64,000 nucleotides of DNA from Dillenia suffruticosa (GCA_033439265.1 JAVTVX010000012.1:485001-549000), one strand, 5' to 3'; counted from the stretch's first letter, positions 10,517 to 25,075 are shown. Made by a program: numbers and translations. The notes: a model not told the origin generated them from the sequence alone.

Positions 10517-13500
10517 AATTTAGTTGCTCTAGAATTAACTAGACTTTTGTCATTAAACTCTAGTTCTTATCTTGAGCATTGTGTTCAATTCAAGTGCCAT
10601 TTCTTGCTTTGTTAGTGTTTACAAGCCATTTATCTGGGGAAAAGATTTAAATGGAAGTTGAGAATTGCTGTCCTGTGAATACCATCTGGAGATCTATGTG
10701 AATTTTGTCCAAAACAGAAATATTGTTTTAGTCTAAAATTGAGGCTTTTAGCTGTTCTTGCTGTGCTTGCTGCTTTTAGCTGTTCTGGGTACCGGATTTG
10801 TTTGGATCAATCTCAATGTCTTTCTAGGATATCTTGGAAAGCCTGTAATGTCGACGTGAATTTATGCAAGTTCGAATTTTGAACATCAGCCATGGGATCT
10901 ATGGTGTTTCTGGTTGATGTTGGGCTAGGTACGAATAGAACTTCTCGGTTCGTTTTTAAAAATTGGAACATCGCAGCTTGGTTCCGACTTTTACTTGTTA
11001 AAACCTCCTCTTAACACTTATTCTTGACTTGAAGTTATGAGTTCAAGGTTCAATTATCATTGGTGGGATTTTTCAGGGGGAAAAAAAGTAAAAAAAAAAA
11101 AGTGTGCGCATTCATGTAATACTATGTTTCCGGTACATGTTGAGCATTGTCCTAATGAAAGAGAGAAAGAGCTTTGGGAAAAAGTAGTCAAATGCATCTT
11201 CTAATGGAAAGACAAAGACCACGAAGTCAGATTGATGTGGACATTGAAAAATAAAAAATAAAAAAGGCGAGTCAAAAAGAAGTCCTCTTCGGAATTGCCC
11301 TTTCATTGGTCCAATGTTTTAAACTTGAGATGGGAATGACAATCTCGCATGAAATCTATGGAATTTTGCAGGATTCCCATATGGGAAGGTAAAGACTCAA
11401 TAGTCAACAAAGTTAGGCTGATTGAAACCCTTTTCTCAGCATAGAGATATTTTTGGTTTCATGTTTGGAAATTGCTATGTTAGGTACTCAAAACCTTCTC
11501 TTCAAGTCCAGAGAATTTTCCTTCTGGTTTCATATTCAAGCCATCAGTTGCTTTTGTCCTTTTCCTTCGTGGGCAACCGGGTCGAAAGGAAGGGAAAAGA
11601 ACTGACGCCCCTGTTCCCCTACCCTAAAATGATACCTCATGGTCACTCATGGTCATGTACTCTGCCCCCTTGTATAAGAATCCAGGTTCCTTCTTATATC
11701 TAATAGTTTAATTTAGCCGAAAAGGTGAATAATAATTTATGGAATTTGAACTCCAGACTTGTACCTATTGGGATGATATCTAAAACAGAAATTTCCACTC
11801 TTGGGTTTTTTTGTCCAAGCTCCTCATGATTAGACCATTGCAGAAGGAAGCCATGGTGGTTTTCGCCAAAATTGATGATCATCAGTGGGCCATCAAGGCA
11901 AATGATAAACTCTAAAACTTTCATGGATTGCCACACTGTCGATAGTGGTGATGGAGGCCATAATGGCAAAGACAATTTGCATCAATTTGGTTGAAAATGA
12001 AAATGAGATTCATATTTTATTATTGAGAATGCTAGTTTCCAAGAAAGTCTCCGTTCCTTCTCTTCTTCGTGAATATCTCCCTACGGGATAGCTGTTTCTA
12101 GCAAAATATCAATTTTGGTTAACGTATTTGTTAATCCTTTTTTTTTTTGGTAATTAGGAACTCTTTTTATGTGGTGGAAAAGAGAAAAGCTTGCACTTAT
12201 TTTTCTTAATCTGATTTTTGTTTTAAGGTGGAATGAGAATTACTTGGTAATCAATCATATAATGTCTTAATCCCAAGTTCTTACAATAACTATAGATCGG
12301 GACAAAGTATCGATATTTGATAATTATTTTAAATTCAATTAAATTTGATTTGAATTTGGTTAAATTCGTAAATGATAAAATTCTTCTGATATTTACTTTT
12401 TTATATACAAAATTTGAGTATGAAATTTCAGTTAAAAAATATCAGTATTTAAATAGTAAAATTCTTCTTATATTTTTTTATATACAAAATTTGAGTTTAA
12501 AATTTTAGTTAAAAATATCAATATTTAAAAAAAATTTTAACCAATGAATTAATTGTAAATTAAAATTTTCTTTTAAAGCCACGTGACAATTAAAACAAAA
12601 AAAATAAAGACATCAATTATAAGAGAAACATCAATTATAAAACGTCGATACTACAGAGAACACAATAGTGTAGGTCAATCCATGATTCATTTTCTTTAAA
12701 CAGAAATTAAAAATATGTATATATGTATATAGTCATATATATATATATATAGAACATGAATGTATTGGACTTTGAAAATAAGTTAAGTGACTGCATCATA
12801 TAAAAGAATCCACTTCTAATTTTAGGGTTTTAGGGTTTGGTTGATTAAACTTATTTTAAATAATTCATTAACTTCTAAAACTTATAGAATGTTTTTAGAA
12901 TTTATAAATTCCCAGATTCTTATTTTCAAAATAAGTTATTAAAATATTTAAATAAAATAAGATGAAATGATTTATTGGATATTATGTGAATTTAAAAATT
13001 GTTCAGTTTGATAAAAATGTATAATATTATGTAAACAGATGTTTATTGAGAAGGAAATGCGATAATGAAATATTAACAAGGACAATTTAATCGGTAAGTC
13101 AAAATAAAACATTTTATTTTTGAGTAAAATTATTTTTTTAATAATTTATAAATTCTAAACATCTTATTTTTAGAGTATACGAGTTTTATTTTTTTTTTGA
13201 AAAATAAAATAAAATAAATTTTGCAAGCATATAAACTCTCAAACATTATATAAAGTATTTTGAATAAAGAATTTTTAAAATACTTGAAGTTTAAGTAAGC
13301 AAGTTTGAATAACATTAAGAACCATATTTATTGTGAGTTATTTGGTTACGGCCAAGGATGCCAAGGTGAAATCAACAACCATTGGATTATTTTCTTTATT
13401 ATTACTGTTTATAAATTACATAATACCAAATAAACACGCCGACCAAATTATATGTATTTTAATATAATTCATTATAATTTTAATTGTTATTTATTACGGT

Positions 13501-14320
13501 ACTTGAAAATAATAAAAATATTGATAGGTGTTGATTAGAATAAAACCTGACTATGAATTTTTATTTTTTTAATAAAAATTATAATATAAATTTAATTTTA
13601 AATTACTAGTTATTTGAATCTTATTATCTAATTTATCATCTCAAATTAGCCGAGTTTGTATTCTAATATATTTAGGATTATATTCGGAAAGATTTGATTT
13701 GGAATCTAAATCTTTTTTTCCTTGAATAGGAAATAAAATTTAATAATAAAAATTAATAAAAATAAAAAGAATATTATAAATATTTTTAATTGGTGAAAAA
13801 TATTATGATTTGTTGTTTTGAAAAAAATAGTTTTATTCCAAGAAAAATAAAATTATAAGGGTATTTTAGGGTCATAAACAAAGGTAAGAAAAGAGAGAGA
13901 AGAGGGAGAGGGAAAAAACTATGATGGTATTTTCTTTTATAAAAAAATATATTTTTTTTAGAGTGACGTATGAGGGTTTGTGGGGGGTATATCGGTAAAA
14001 AGAAAAATCACGTAAGGGAGTCCTAATTAAAATAGGAAGGAAATAATATATATCATATAGAGAGAGAAAAAAAAAGGAGAGAGAATCTGAGAGGAGAGAG
14101 AGATCGCTCGTTCGCTCGCTCGTGTTCTTGGCGATCCTCAGTGATCAATCGCATTCGTCACTTGTCAAACCCTAACTTCACCCCCAAATTCAGTTTCTTT
14201 CTCTCGAAAATTTTGATCGAAAAACCTGAATCGTTTTTTATTTAATTTAATCTTTTTTTTTTGGTTCAAAATTTTTGATTTTCGCTCGATCATCGATCAA
14301 GTTTTGAAACCCTAATTTCG
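10517..14320. other. Intergenic DNA, 3' flank of the USP-like gene and promoter/5' UTR of the LARP gene
   Basis: AT-rich, with poly-A/T runs, a short TA microsatellite near 12737-12752 and no credible coding frame. A GA-rich, then CGCTCG-repeat stretch at 14060-14126 leads into the likely 5' UTR of the gene starting at 14321. Confidence 0.6.
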
Positions 14321-17300
14321 ATGGCTACAGCAACGAACACTACTCAAACAACTACCAATCACTCTCCTCGCTCGCCGTCTGTGTTTTCCGGCGGCGATCG
14401 ACGGGCGGCGAAAACCCCCTCTTCGCCGTCGTCGCCGTGGAATCAGATTGTTCGCGGTGAATCGGAATCAATTGTGGTGGCCGTTCCTTCTTCGCCGTCG
14501 AGTGTTGTTCTTCAGGATCAACAAAATAACCCTTCCGACAGGGTTTCGCCGATTTCGCTTACAGATGATTCAGTAGCAGATGGTCAGTCGGAAGGCGGCG
14601 ATAGCAATGCAGGTAAAAAGCCGGCGTGGAACAAGCCAAACGGTGGAGGCGGTGCGGCTGCTGAGTCTGGTCCTGTAATGGGTGCCGTTTCGTGGCCTCC
14701 TCTCTCTGAATCCACTAAGGCGTCTCCCAAATCGTCTTCAGAGGGATCAGTTTCGGTTCCTTCAACTCAGGTTTAGTTCTCACTCAACCTTTAAGTATAA
14801 TTATGAATTTGATGTAGATATTTTGTTTATGAATTGACTTCTTTGGAAGAAAAATATGCCTTAAGTTTCAATTTAGAGAGAGAGAGAGAGAGACAATTAT
14901 ACTAGTGCTTTTCTAAAATTTTCTGGGGTAGTGATTAAATTTGCGTTGATGTATCTAGGGAACTGGACATGCTACTTCTTCGCCGAAACCACAACATCAT
15001 AATGCTAACCCTAATTCGACTCCACACAATGCATTGCCTGTGCGTCAGAAATCGATGAAACGTGGAGGTGGTGGTGGAGGGGGGACTGGACCAGCCAATG
15101 GGGCATTCACTCAGCCTGTAGCATCTCCAGGTCCTGCGGAAAACATGCAATCTAGTAATTCAAGTAAGCCTTGGTCTGCTGGTTCAGAGTCTTCTCCAAG
15201 AGAGAATGCTACACACAAGGGAGGTCACTGGGAGAGTGGGCAAAGGAGTGGATTTGTGTCCCAATCACATAATAGCAATGACCATGCACAACAACGTGAA
15301 CATCAACAACAGCAACCGCGCAATTCAAATAGGAGGGGCAATGGTGGTCCACATCCCCGTGGTGATGGTTCTTATCATCACAGTTATGGGGGCAGACGCG
15401 ATCAGGACCGTGGGAATCACGATTGGAATCATCATCGAAGTTTTAATGGAAGGGAAGTGCAAATGCAACCACAGAGGGTTCATCCAAGGGGAATAATGCG
15501 AGCGCCTCATGCCTCGAACCCTTTCATTGCTCCTCCGCCCATGCGACCTTTTGTTAATCCCATGGGTTTTCATGGTAAAATCAATCAACATGTTTAATAT
15601 CCGTATGTTTAATTTGCTTATTGGTGCTAACTTTTCTTTCAATTCCAGAGCTAACGCCACCGATGATCTTTTTTCCTCCTGACTCCATGAGGGCAGTGCC
15701 TTTTGTTCCGCCAATGCCAGCTCCTTCTATGTATTTTCCTCCTGCAGACTGGGACTTGCGTTCAAAAATAGTGAAACAGATAGATTATTATTTCTGGTAC
15801 AGACCTTACTGCCAACTTATCTATAGTAGCTCTTTTGCTCATTTGCTTTATTTCAGTATTATCGAATTTCTAGATGGAAAATGAAATTTAATGATCGAAT
15901 ACCATTGTTTGTTGCAGTTCTGATAATTTGATTAAGGATACATATTTGCGGCAGAACATGGATGAAGAGGGCTGGGTCCCTATTTCGTTGATAGCAGGAT
16001 TTAACAAAGTGAGTTGCTTGGTTTCAATTTGCTTGTCCTTTTAGGATTAGTTGTGATAATTTATGCCTTCTTGATTGAGACTAATCTATCATAGTAGTGG
16101 CAATTCTGGTCAATGGAGGTCTATTGTCATCAGGGAAGCATGGATACAGATACAATCTTGTATATGATACGATAGGGATGCGAATTTCCAAAAATTAGGA
16201 TTCAGGGACTAAGAGGATACTCTTTTTAAATTTTTTATTAATATGCAAAAAGTATTTTTTTCCCTTAATTTTAAAGATCTCAAACCTAGTCAAGCCTAGT
16301 GAGGAAGAAGAATGGATATAGATATGGATATGTATACGGTGATTCAAAAAAATTCCATGGATAGGGATGTGATGATACAATAAATTTCCAAAAACTATAA
16401 GATGTGTGGCTTTAAAATAAAAAATAATTATATTTTCAGTGAATAAGTTTTACTATTATTATGTAATTGTTATTTTGAATAAGTCTATGATGGTTAGTGA
16501 ATATTATATAACACATGTGGTTATTGAATATTATTGTCACGAAACAATTCATGCAAAGTATTCATTAATTATGCTGCAACTATCAGTGTGCTATCCGGTA
16601 TTGGAAAAGGAAAATTAAAAAAGAAATGGATGTTCTATTTGAACTGACACTAATCTGGCGTGTCTCCATATAATATCATATCAGATAAAGATATGGCTTC
16701 TATTTTGAAGTGTGTTTCCTAAAATCTCATTTTCTGCAGCTGGGGTTATGATTATTTTTGTTCTTTTCCATTGAGAAGAAAGATGATGGTATATTAGACC
16801 ATATTTATGTATGGTCTATTTCAACTCCATCTCTCTTTTGCTTGGTTGCATGTCTCTTGCTCTCTGGCCTCATTTTAACATTGCTTCCTTAAATACTTCT
16901 ATGTATTTTCTTCTATATGTGTTGTTCTAATATTATAAATTATAATAAGCACGTATGTACCTGTTGCAAGGTTGAGTGAGCCAGATTTTAGTGTGTGAAA
17001 TAATTCTGATGTCTTCATTTACCTGCTTTAATCATGCGTAAGGTAGTCTCTACCCCCCCCCCCCAAAAAAAGAGAAAGAAATAGTCATGCATAAGGTGGC
17101 CCGCTACATTGCATTTAGGTTTAAACTTCTCTATTTTTGAGCCCTTCAGCTTGCCTTAATGAAGATAAACTCTTACCTAGTGAGACCAGGATGCTTGTAT
17201 TTTTTTGGTTTGATGCCACCATTTACTTTTCTGGACATTTTTTGAATCTGCTTGGGCTTCTAACATTTTTAAGAATGCAATATGTGTAGGATTTGGCACA

Positions 17301-20300
17301 GATAGGAATAGCAGCAGAGTCTTCACTGGAAATAAATAAACCCTCTATGCCATTCTGCATTATTGGATTATAACATTTTGATTTTGGTTTATTGTGCAGT
17401 TCTCTGTTTTCCTTTTTCCCTGTGAGCAATGTAGAGAATGACCTCAACAATTAAATGGGTATTTTTTGCCTACCATAGATTGTAATACAACAGGACTAAA
17501 TGTGACCTTGAGATGATGGTTTGCAGTATATTCTAGACCTTCTACATGCTTTGGTTATTATTTTTGACTATATAAGACTCTTTTTATGTCTTTGTAATCT
17601 TCTGAGGCTTTTCTTAGTTATCTGGAAATAATCTGAGGACAGCCTAACATGAATTAAAGGCAAGTGCATTGTAAAGTATTCAATTTTTAATTTTTTTTTT
17701 CCATTCATTTTCTTCTTTTAACTTGTTTTTGTTCTTTCTGTATTATGCAAGTGGTTTCCAGTGGCTGTCTTGGTCAAAGTTCTCTAAATACAATTCAAAA
17801 GGGATAATGTGAATTTTGAATGGAGCCATTTTTCATTTTAAACAACAGTTGAAACCGGTAGCCACTATGCCACTATCCTTTAGGTGTGACTGAGTAAGAC
17901 AGTTTGGAGTTTTGAATAGAACCCATTTCATCCCATACTAATACTATTGCAAATTCTACTTGGCTCTCTGTAGAAGTTGTTTTTCTGTTTCACTGGTCAC
18001 GTTCTTTGTTAATTTTGGATGTTCATAACGGTTGTTTAGATTTTACTTCTGAGGGATTCATTGTATTTATACTTGGCACCCAAACTGGCGGAATGTACCA
18101 CCTTCTGGATGCTCAGAGGTGTCCCAAATTTTTGTTTACTTATGGTTAAAGTAGGTGTGCAGGCGTGAATCTAAAATTAATGTAGTCATAAATTGAGAGG
18201 GAGTAAGTAAAATGAGAGGGGGTAGGTGTTGTGGCAAGAGGATTATAAAAGAGCCACATATTGAAGACTCCGGAGGGCAAAGTTTTAGGCTTTTGGGCGA
18301 TGAATGTAGAGGATGCCTCACCCTCGCTTTTTTCCTTTCCATCCTATAAAGGAATACCAACTTGTAGGGAGTTAAGAGAAGATAAAATTTCTTGGATAGT
18401 GGTATTTATATAAAGTCCAATATGTGAAAGATAGCTGAAAAGTGGTACCATAGGAATTAGTAATTCAAAATCTGGAGATGATGTGGGTTGAAATATGGTG
18501 CACTGTTATTACTTAGTTTGTTAGTTTTATTAGTGTTGATGACTAAAATACTGAGAAGATGGTTGGCTACTATTGTCTGGTTCTGGGATGTTGAGTTTAT
18601 GGTATTTTTCTTATTGTTCTGAACCATTGGACTTATATTCTATATGAGTTCTAACCAAGAGAGATGCAGAACAAGGATCAATGTATGATATGTAGGATCT
18701 TTGGGAGTTTTGTAGTGGGTCCTAAAGAGAAAGATATATTTGCTGGCTAACATGTTGTTTTACATGCTGAAGAACAAACATACATTTTAGTGTCAAAGGC
18801 TTTTGCTGTTCATCAGATACAGGGTTGGTAAAGGTTTTACCTTTCCAGGATTGAATTTAGATGTAGTTTCAAATATGCATTGGCTATTTATGTCCTAAGG
18901 CATATAGAATTTCCATCTTTTTCCCTTTTTTTTTTGGGGGGGGGGGGAGATGGGGTTGGGATGCCTCTATATTTTACTTGCTACCTCTTATAAAGAAGAT
19001 TGGTTATTGTCTCTCACGTTTGATAACTTGCAAAGGAACGTGGTTTAAGTAGGCTTGTTTTTTTCTTTAACATTTTTCCCATCTATTGAACTCTATGTAG
19101 GGGAGGCTGTAGGTAGAAATTAGCTGGTTTAGGCATTTTTGTCTCTAAAATCAAGCCAAACTTACCTCAATTCTGTAAGGAAAAAAAGGTACTGGATATA
19201 CTTGTTAAAATACTCAACTGATTTGGCTTGAGAGATCAACAGAGAAAACATGTCTATGTAGTCTTAATGGACAATATACCTGCGTACTCCCAATCTAAGT
19301 GAAGAAGAAAAACAACTAATCCCCACAAATATATTAATGGGTCAAAAGTTTGGTACCTGAAAGTGGATTCTTCTGACAAGTGCTGATGGGAGTTAGAGAG
19401 GTGAAGTGAGGTAGACAGGGAAACTTTGTTTTCTACAAATGAAACATGATTGCTTGGCAGAGAGGATTTCACTGGATTGGTTTTTCTTTACTTTTTTGTG
19501 GGGCGAGGGTAGGGAGGGGATAAGACATTGATTTCAACTATAGAATCGAGATTTGTGTTTGTCTAAGATTCACAGGCAGCTCAGCAACGAGGAGAAGGAG
19601 GAGCTAGAACTTCAAAACTTAAATGTAGATTACGAAGATGGGACCTGAAAGTGAGAGGATTGTATTTAGGGTAAGGGTCTAGGGCTCCCAACTCTTCCAG
19701 AGAAATTGTAGAGTTGATGTTTAGAAAATCCAAAATACTTAATCCTATCATTTATTAACCAGAAACCCCGCTTTCTTTAAGAAAAACTAAAAATCCTAAT
19801 TTCTGATGTATACATCAACTTTCTTGATGTATTGCCTCTTAACTCTAGACTCGTATGAAAGTTAAGTGCATAATTATGGTTAAGGAAAGAATTGTAATTA
19901 ACCTTGTAGGATAGTCACTTGAAAAGTGTCTGAACTATATTGCTTCAGAAAAGGAGAAAAAAGGGAATCTCTTCACCATATTTTCAATATTTTCTATCAT
20001 TAAATGTAGAATTTGTTGTATATCTTTTTGAGCATTGCTTTTTCTGATATGATTTATTTGCTGATAACATACTCTTATATCCAGCAATCAGAACAGAGCC
20101 TAAGTTCTTAATTAGTTGGACAAAGAATAAATACCCTTGTGGTTCTAGCTAATATTAGTAGAAGAAAATGTTATACATATTCAAAATTATGTGGTGCTAT
20201 AATAATTGTTGCACATTGCACATGCACCAATTGAAAAGAGGATCAGTAAAGAAGCATTTGCTAAATGAGAGGACTTTTTGTCTTGATTGTGGTAACACAA

Positions 20301-21263
20301 CTACTTGTCTACGGAAATTTTTTGTTAAATAACTGCATTGTAGTTTTGTTTGGAACTCTTTACAATCTTCATTTAGAGCTATTGCTCCTTTGGTAGATCA
20401 TGTAAAGATTTATACCAGTCACTCCTTTTTTATGTGCACCCAAAACACACTGATGCATACTAGCAAAAGAGAAGAAAGAGGAGAGAGAGAATTTGTAGAA
20501 ATATAGATGAAGTGCAATATTATTGGTTGTAGTGAGTACTAGCTGCCCTGCCATGCTTTCATTTATATTATTCCGATTTCTGGTATGCGCTCCATATTCA
20601 TTGCTTTATGCTGTTTCAGGTCCTGCACCCTTATCATCTTTATTCAAAGTATGTTTAATTGTTGGACATTTTTGTCGGTTCCAGATCTTAAGCTTCTGAC
20701 AGAAAGAAATATTTGCCTGGCCATTTTTGCAGGTTATGCAGCTAACTGATAGCATTCCCCTCATACTGGATACCATTCAATATTCATCTGTCGTGGAAGT
20801 ACAGGTAAAGTGCTATTCTGTTGGATAGTTTAACTTGGCCTAAAATGTGCTTATGATCCTAGGAGATTCTATCTAGCTTCTCTTGATCGGTAGTTATATT
20901 GTTACCCTTCTTTGGTTTGTGTTGCAGGGTGATAAGGTGAGGAGGCGCAATGATTGGAAGAGATGGGTAATGCCAACACCTGCTTCATTTTCAACTGTTT
21001 CAGATGCACCTTCACCTTCGTGGTCTAGTCAGGAGATGCTGGCGACCCGTCTTCAAAGTGTCGCACTGGAGGAGAAGGTTTCAAATCCTAGCAGTTCAAG
21101 TGGTCAAGCAGATATTCATTCTGAGGCAATCTCAGGTAAATCTTTCTCTGGGGATATGCAAGGCCAATCACAGGCACCTAATGGTCAAGGTACTGGTGAA
21201 GTCGCTGGGGCAGCTTCTGTGATGACTTCTTCCAGAAATTCAAGTAAGAGGGAATTGTGCTAA
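14321..21263 (+). CDS. LARP1C: La-related protein, LARP1 type (LARP1B/1C-like), 6 exons
   Basis: Exons 14321-14770, 14959-15574, 15649-15796, 15918-16008, 20733-20804 and 20928-21263 join to 1,713 nt (570 aa plus TAA), all GT-AG and in phase. The N-terminal two thirds is low-complexity: Ser/Pro-rich, a poly-Gly run, then a Gln/His/Arg/Asn region and PPPMRPF, as expected for a disordered RNP protein. The La motif spans about residues 390-470: DLRSKIVKQIDYYF, CSDNLIKDTYLRQNMDEEGW, VPISLIAGFNK, then QLTDSIPLILDTIQYSSVVEV. It is followed by DKVRRRNDWKRWVMP. In plants these cytoplasmic proteins bind mRNA and act in mRNA decay or translation; that comes from family knowledge. The La motif is split by a 4.7-kb intron after FNK. 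No DM15 repeats are seen, which favours LARP1B/1C over LARP1A. Confidence 0.88.
16009..20732 (+). other. Intron 4 of the LARP gene
   Basis: 4,724 bp, donor GTGAGT, acceptor TTTTTGCAG. It contains poly-T, poly-C (17051-17064) and poly-G (18938-18948) runs. A segment at 16139-16400 has two loosely similar pieces (GAATTTCCAAAAATTAGGAT and TAAATTTCCAAAAACTATAA) and may be an old repeat insertion. No coding exon was found in it. Confidence 0.6.
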
Positions 21264-23986
21264 TGCGCATCTATTATCTTGTGGAAAAGAAAAAAAAGGT
21301 GGTGAGAGGTATGTGAACGCTGGTAGTTGAACGATTATCTTGTGTTTTCTTGAAGATTAGGCCTTGTCATGGCATGCATGACAAAACAGAAGAGGGGAGG
21401 CAATAGATGAACAAAGTTGTATGGGAGTTTAGAATGAACAAAAACTTTTCTTAAAAAAAAATTAAAAATTAAAAAAAGAAAAAAGAAAAAAGAAAAAAGA
21501 AAAAAAAAAATGAAAAAAAAAAAGAAAAAAAGAAAAAAAATCCAAAAGAAAGACCAAAAAGGAGAAAAGAAAGTTTAATTTTTTTCTGTTAAAATAGTTC
21601 CTGAGCTAGTGGCATGTATGTGAGTGAGATGGTATGGGGGGAACAAAGCTACTATTTTTCCATGGTCGTGTTGGTGGCATGGTTGATGTCTCTAATTGGG
21701 GAATTTTGAATACATTTCCTCCCCGGCAGCCCCTTAGTTTGTTTTTCGAGATCTTTGGGGTCAGACAGCATCCATTCTTTGGATGGTAACTCATAATGTG
21801 TAACTTGAAGAAGGGAAAGCTTTTACTGGGGTTTGTCACTGCTCACTGAAGGGAAAGAAAGCAGGATGCTTGCTGCAGACACTGCCACTGCTGATGTTGG
21901 TGCACATACACCTCGTACTGTACTATTCTTGCTCATTCTGGTTTCTCCTTGTTTGGGACACCTCTCTCTTGTCACATATGTTATACTTAGAGCTATATGC
22001 TCATATACATATATATAGCTTCTTTCTTCAAGGCCATTTGAAGAGATACTGCATAAAGCTAGCCCTGATTGTGGGTAAACCTTTTCAACTTTCGAGGTTA
22101 AGATGGGACAAGGTTTTCTTCTTATTTAATCTTAATTTGGGGCCAGAGAAACTTGTCCGGGGCCTGACTATTGAACTAAGCCTGATTTGTGATTTTTTTA
22201 TTCATTTATTTTTTTATAATTGTTTATTTTTTCTGATATTCAATTGCTCTAAATGGTACGTGTATGTTATGGTGAGCAAGGTCAAATGGATATGGTGAGC
22301 AAGGTCAAATGGATATGTTGCTGGTCATTGTTCGTGTACGAGCTAGTATTTCAGCTCCATGCATTGGGTTACAAGTACTGCACGTTTGGCTTATGCTCAT
22401 GCTCGCTCATGAGTTTTCCTATAGAATCCCTCCTGGAATTTGGGGTGTTGCTCTACTTAGGTCATGATCATTTGATATGTCATCTGGTCATCTTACATTA
22501 TAACTAGACTTGAACATGGGCGACTTGAGCAAAACCAACTCTTACAATAGTTTTAGTGCCATTTACTTGTGCTAAAGGTTAGCTTAGAGGGGTCTTGCAG
22601 CCATGCTGGGAAGGAATGAGATGCATCATTTTTGCTACCCCTTTGAGCGCATCCATAAGAACATTTTCCTGTCCATGTAATGAGGTTGAACCCTAAGCTT
22701 CTGTCCTTAAATATGAGTCTGTTATCACAACCCCACAGTGATAACATACTTTTCTCAAGTGATTTGCTTTAATCGAATATCCTATGATCTCATGAATTCG
22801 AAGTTGCTTTGGGGGAGTCATCTTGGTAATATTTTTGACTGGAAAGTTTACCTCTTGCGAGGCTTTCATGAAATTGAGTGTATGTGCAAACTGGGTCGCC
22901 GACCATGTAACTCTAGTGCTGGCCTGCCTTGTAGTTAGGACTTGGGAGAAGGACATTGGGAAAACAGTTTCTGAGACTGTTCTTCATAGGCTTTAGGTGG
23001 AATGTTGTTCATCATGGTCGTGCCCATTCTGTTGCTACGTTTCTTCTGTTGTCACGTTTCTCTAGTTTTTTACTTTATTTAGGAGAACAGCAACATTTTT
23101 GTGGGTCATATTAGACATCTTTGTCTGTCTTTGCTGGAAACAAAGGTTTTCTCCTGGTCTTCGCAACATCAATGTGTGTATGTGCGTGTCCCCAGCACAA
23201 TGGACACAATCTCGCAGGTGAGCGAGACAGAGGCTGCTGTTATTTTTGTTTACCTTGGCACGATGACACGCTCATCGTGCATGGTGGAAAATCACTGTCC
23301 CTTCCCTTCCCTCTAGATTCCTCACAAAAGCTCAGGCTTCACAACAATGCGGGCCACAAACGAGGTGCCCTCCTTTTGAAGCACAATTTGATAAGGTTGT
23401 ATGCCTCGACATGAGCATTATAATGCGAGTGTCAAAAACTGATTGATGTTTGCACATGTATTTTTTATAACTTTCTCCTCCCCCGATCTCTCTCAAGAGA
23501 AAAATAAAATAAAATTAGATAAAGATTATTCCAAAAAAATTGTCAAAGTGAGCATTTCTCTTAATTCAACAGTACTAGAGAAAATAACAATGTCAAACAA
23601 AAATAAAAAACGAATTACCGAAAAATAGCTATCTCTTAAAAAAAAGTATATTTGCACCACAAATTTTGCTCATCCTAGTTTCAATATTTGCAATTATTTT
23701 TTCTTTTCTTTCCTTCTCTCACCTTTCGCTTGACTCTCTCTCTCTCTCTCTCTCTCGGGTCTAATAGAGACTGGTCAGAATGTGAAGACTTGGACATCTT
23801 ATTTTCCAGCTCTCTCTCTCTTGAATGTGGCACAGGATTAATAGTTGGCCTTTTACTTCTATTTAAAAAATATTCAATAATTGGAAATGACATAAACTCA
23901 TTGTGGGTTTTATCATTAGTTGTTGCTGAACATTTGAGTGAGGTGTTGAGCTGTCCTTGGAAAGTGAAGGGGGGGGGGGGAGAGAC

Positions 23987-24017
<31 letters not shown>

Positions 24018-24169
24018 GAACCGAAGGTTTATAATTGAAAGCATTGGTTTGTACAATGAAGAATAGTAGTCTGATAGGATCAGAATCGGAGAAGTGGCTG
24101 AGCAAAGTAATCTAACTATAAAATAAAGAGCGTTTTTAGTATGATAGTCCCATATTCCTGGGACCTCAA
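21264..24169. other. LARP gene 3' UTR and intergenic DNA
   Basis: The first few hundred bases are likely the 3' UTR. 21451-21560 is an almost pure A/G tract made of A-runs spaced by single G. Microsatellites: CT at 23734-23756, and G-run plus GA at 23970-24015. Short open frames at 22738-23414 have no recognisable protein features. Confidence 0.5.
22269..22314. repeat. Two-copy 23-bp tandem repeat
   Basis: The 23-bp unit starting ATGGTGAGCAAGG is present twice head to tail without change, in the 3' flank of the LARP gene. It probably arose by a recent slippage event. Confidence 0.85.
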
Positions 24170-25075
24170 TTATTTTTTTAATTATTTTTTTTTTCATTCA
24201 AATATTTTCCTTTTTTTTATCCAATTCTTTTTATTCAAATTCTTTCTTTTTTTTTATCTGATTTTATTTTTCGCTTAGCTTTTTCATTTTTTTAAATGGG
24301 TTTTTTCCTTTTATTTTTTTTAGCCCTACTTGCTGAACATAGTTTTTTTTTTTTTTTTTTTGTTCATATTCTTTCTTTTTTTTTAACTCTTTTTTTTTGT
24401 TCAGATTTTTTCTTTTTTATTTTTTTACCTTTTTTTCAATTAAGTTTTTCGGTTTTTTTGACATAGTTTTTTTTCTCTTTTTTTACCCCACTTATCCATG
24501 ATGCGCTCGGATAGTCGTCCTTTTATTTTTAGATTATAGTTTTTTTTATTTTTTTATTTAGGTCCTTTTTTTTCATTCAGACACTTCCTCTTTTTATTTT
24601 TTTTCTCTATTTTTCCTTAAAATCCTTCTTTTTTGAGACATAAATTTTTTTCTTTTTTTTAACTCCACTTATCCATTCAAATCCTTACTCTTTTTTTTTA
24701 CCCAATATTTTTTTTCACTTGAATTCATCGTCATGTTTGAATAAAGGTTTTTCCTCCCTTTTTTATTCCATGGATTGTCATCTCTTTATTTTTAAACCAT
24801 AGTTTTTTTTTTCATTCAGTGTTTTGCTCTTTTTATTTTTGATCATTTTTTTCCTCTTAAATTTTTTGTCTTTTTTTACAAAGATTTTTTTCCTTTTGTG
24901 TTTTTGGTGCTACGGATCGTCAATCTTTTATTTGTATTACCTTTTTACTCCACTTGTTATCCTTTTTTTATCTCATTTGTTGGCTATTTTTAAAACTCTA
25001 GTGGTTAATCTTTTTTTTTCGTCGCTAATATATGTCATATTTTTCATTTATTTGAACAATAATTTAGTTTAAATA
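24170..25075. repeat. T-rich degenerate repeat block
   Basis: About 900 bp in which the plus strand is dominated by T-runs separated by recurring short words such as CATTCAAAT, TTCATTCAGA and TTATCCATTCAAAT. The spacing is irregular, suggesting an eroded tandem array or repeated slippage rather than a gene. Confidence 0.7.
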
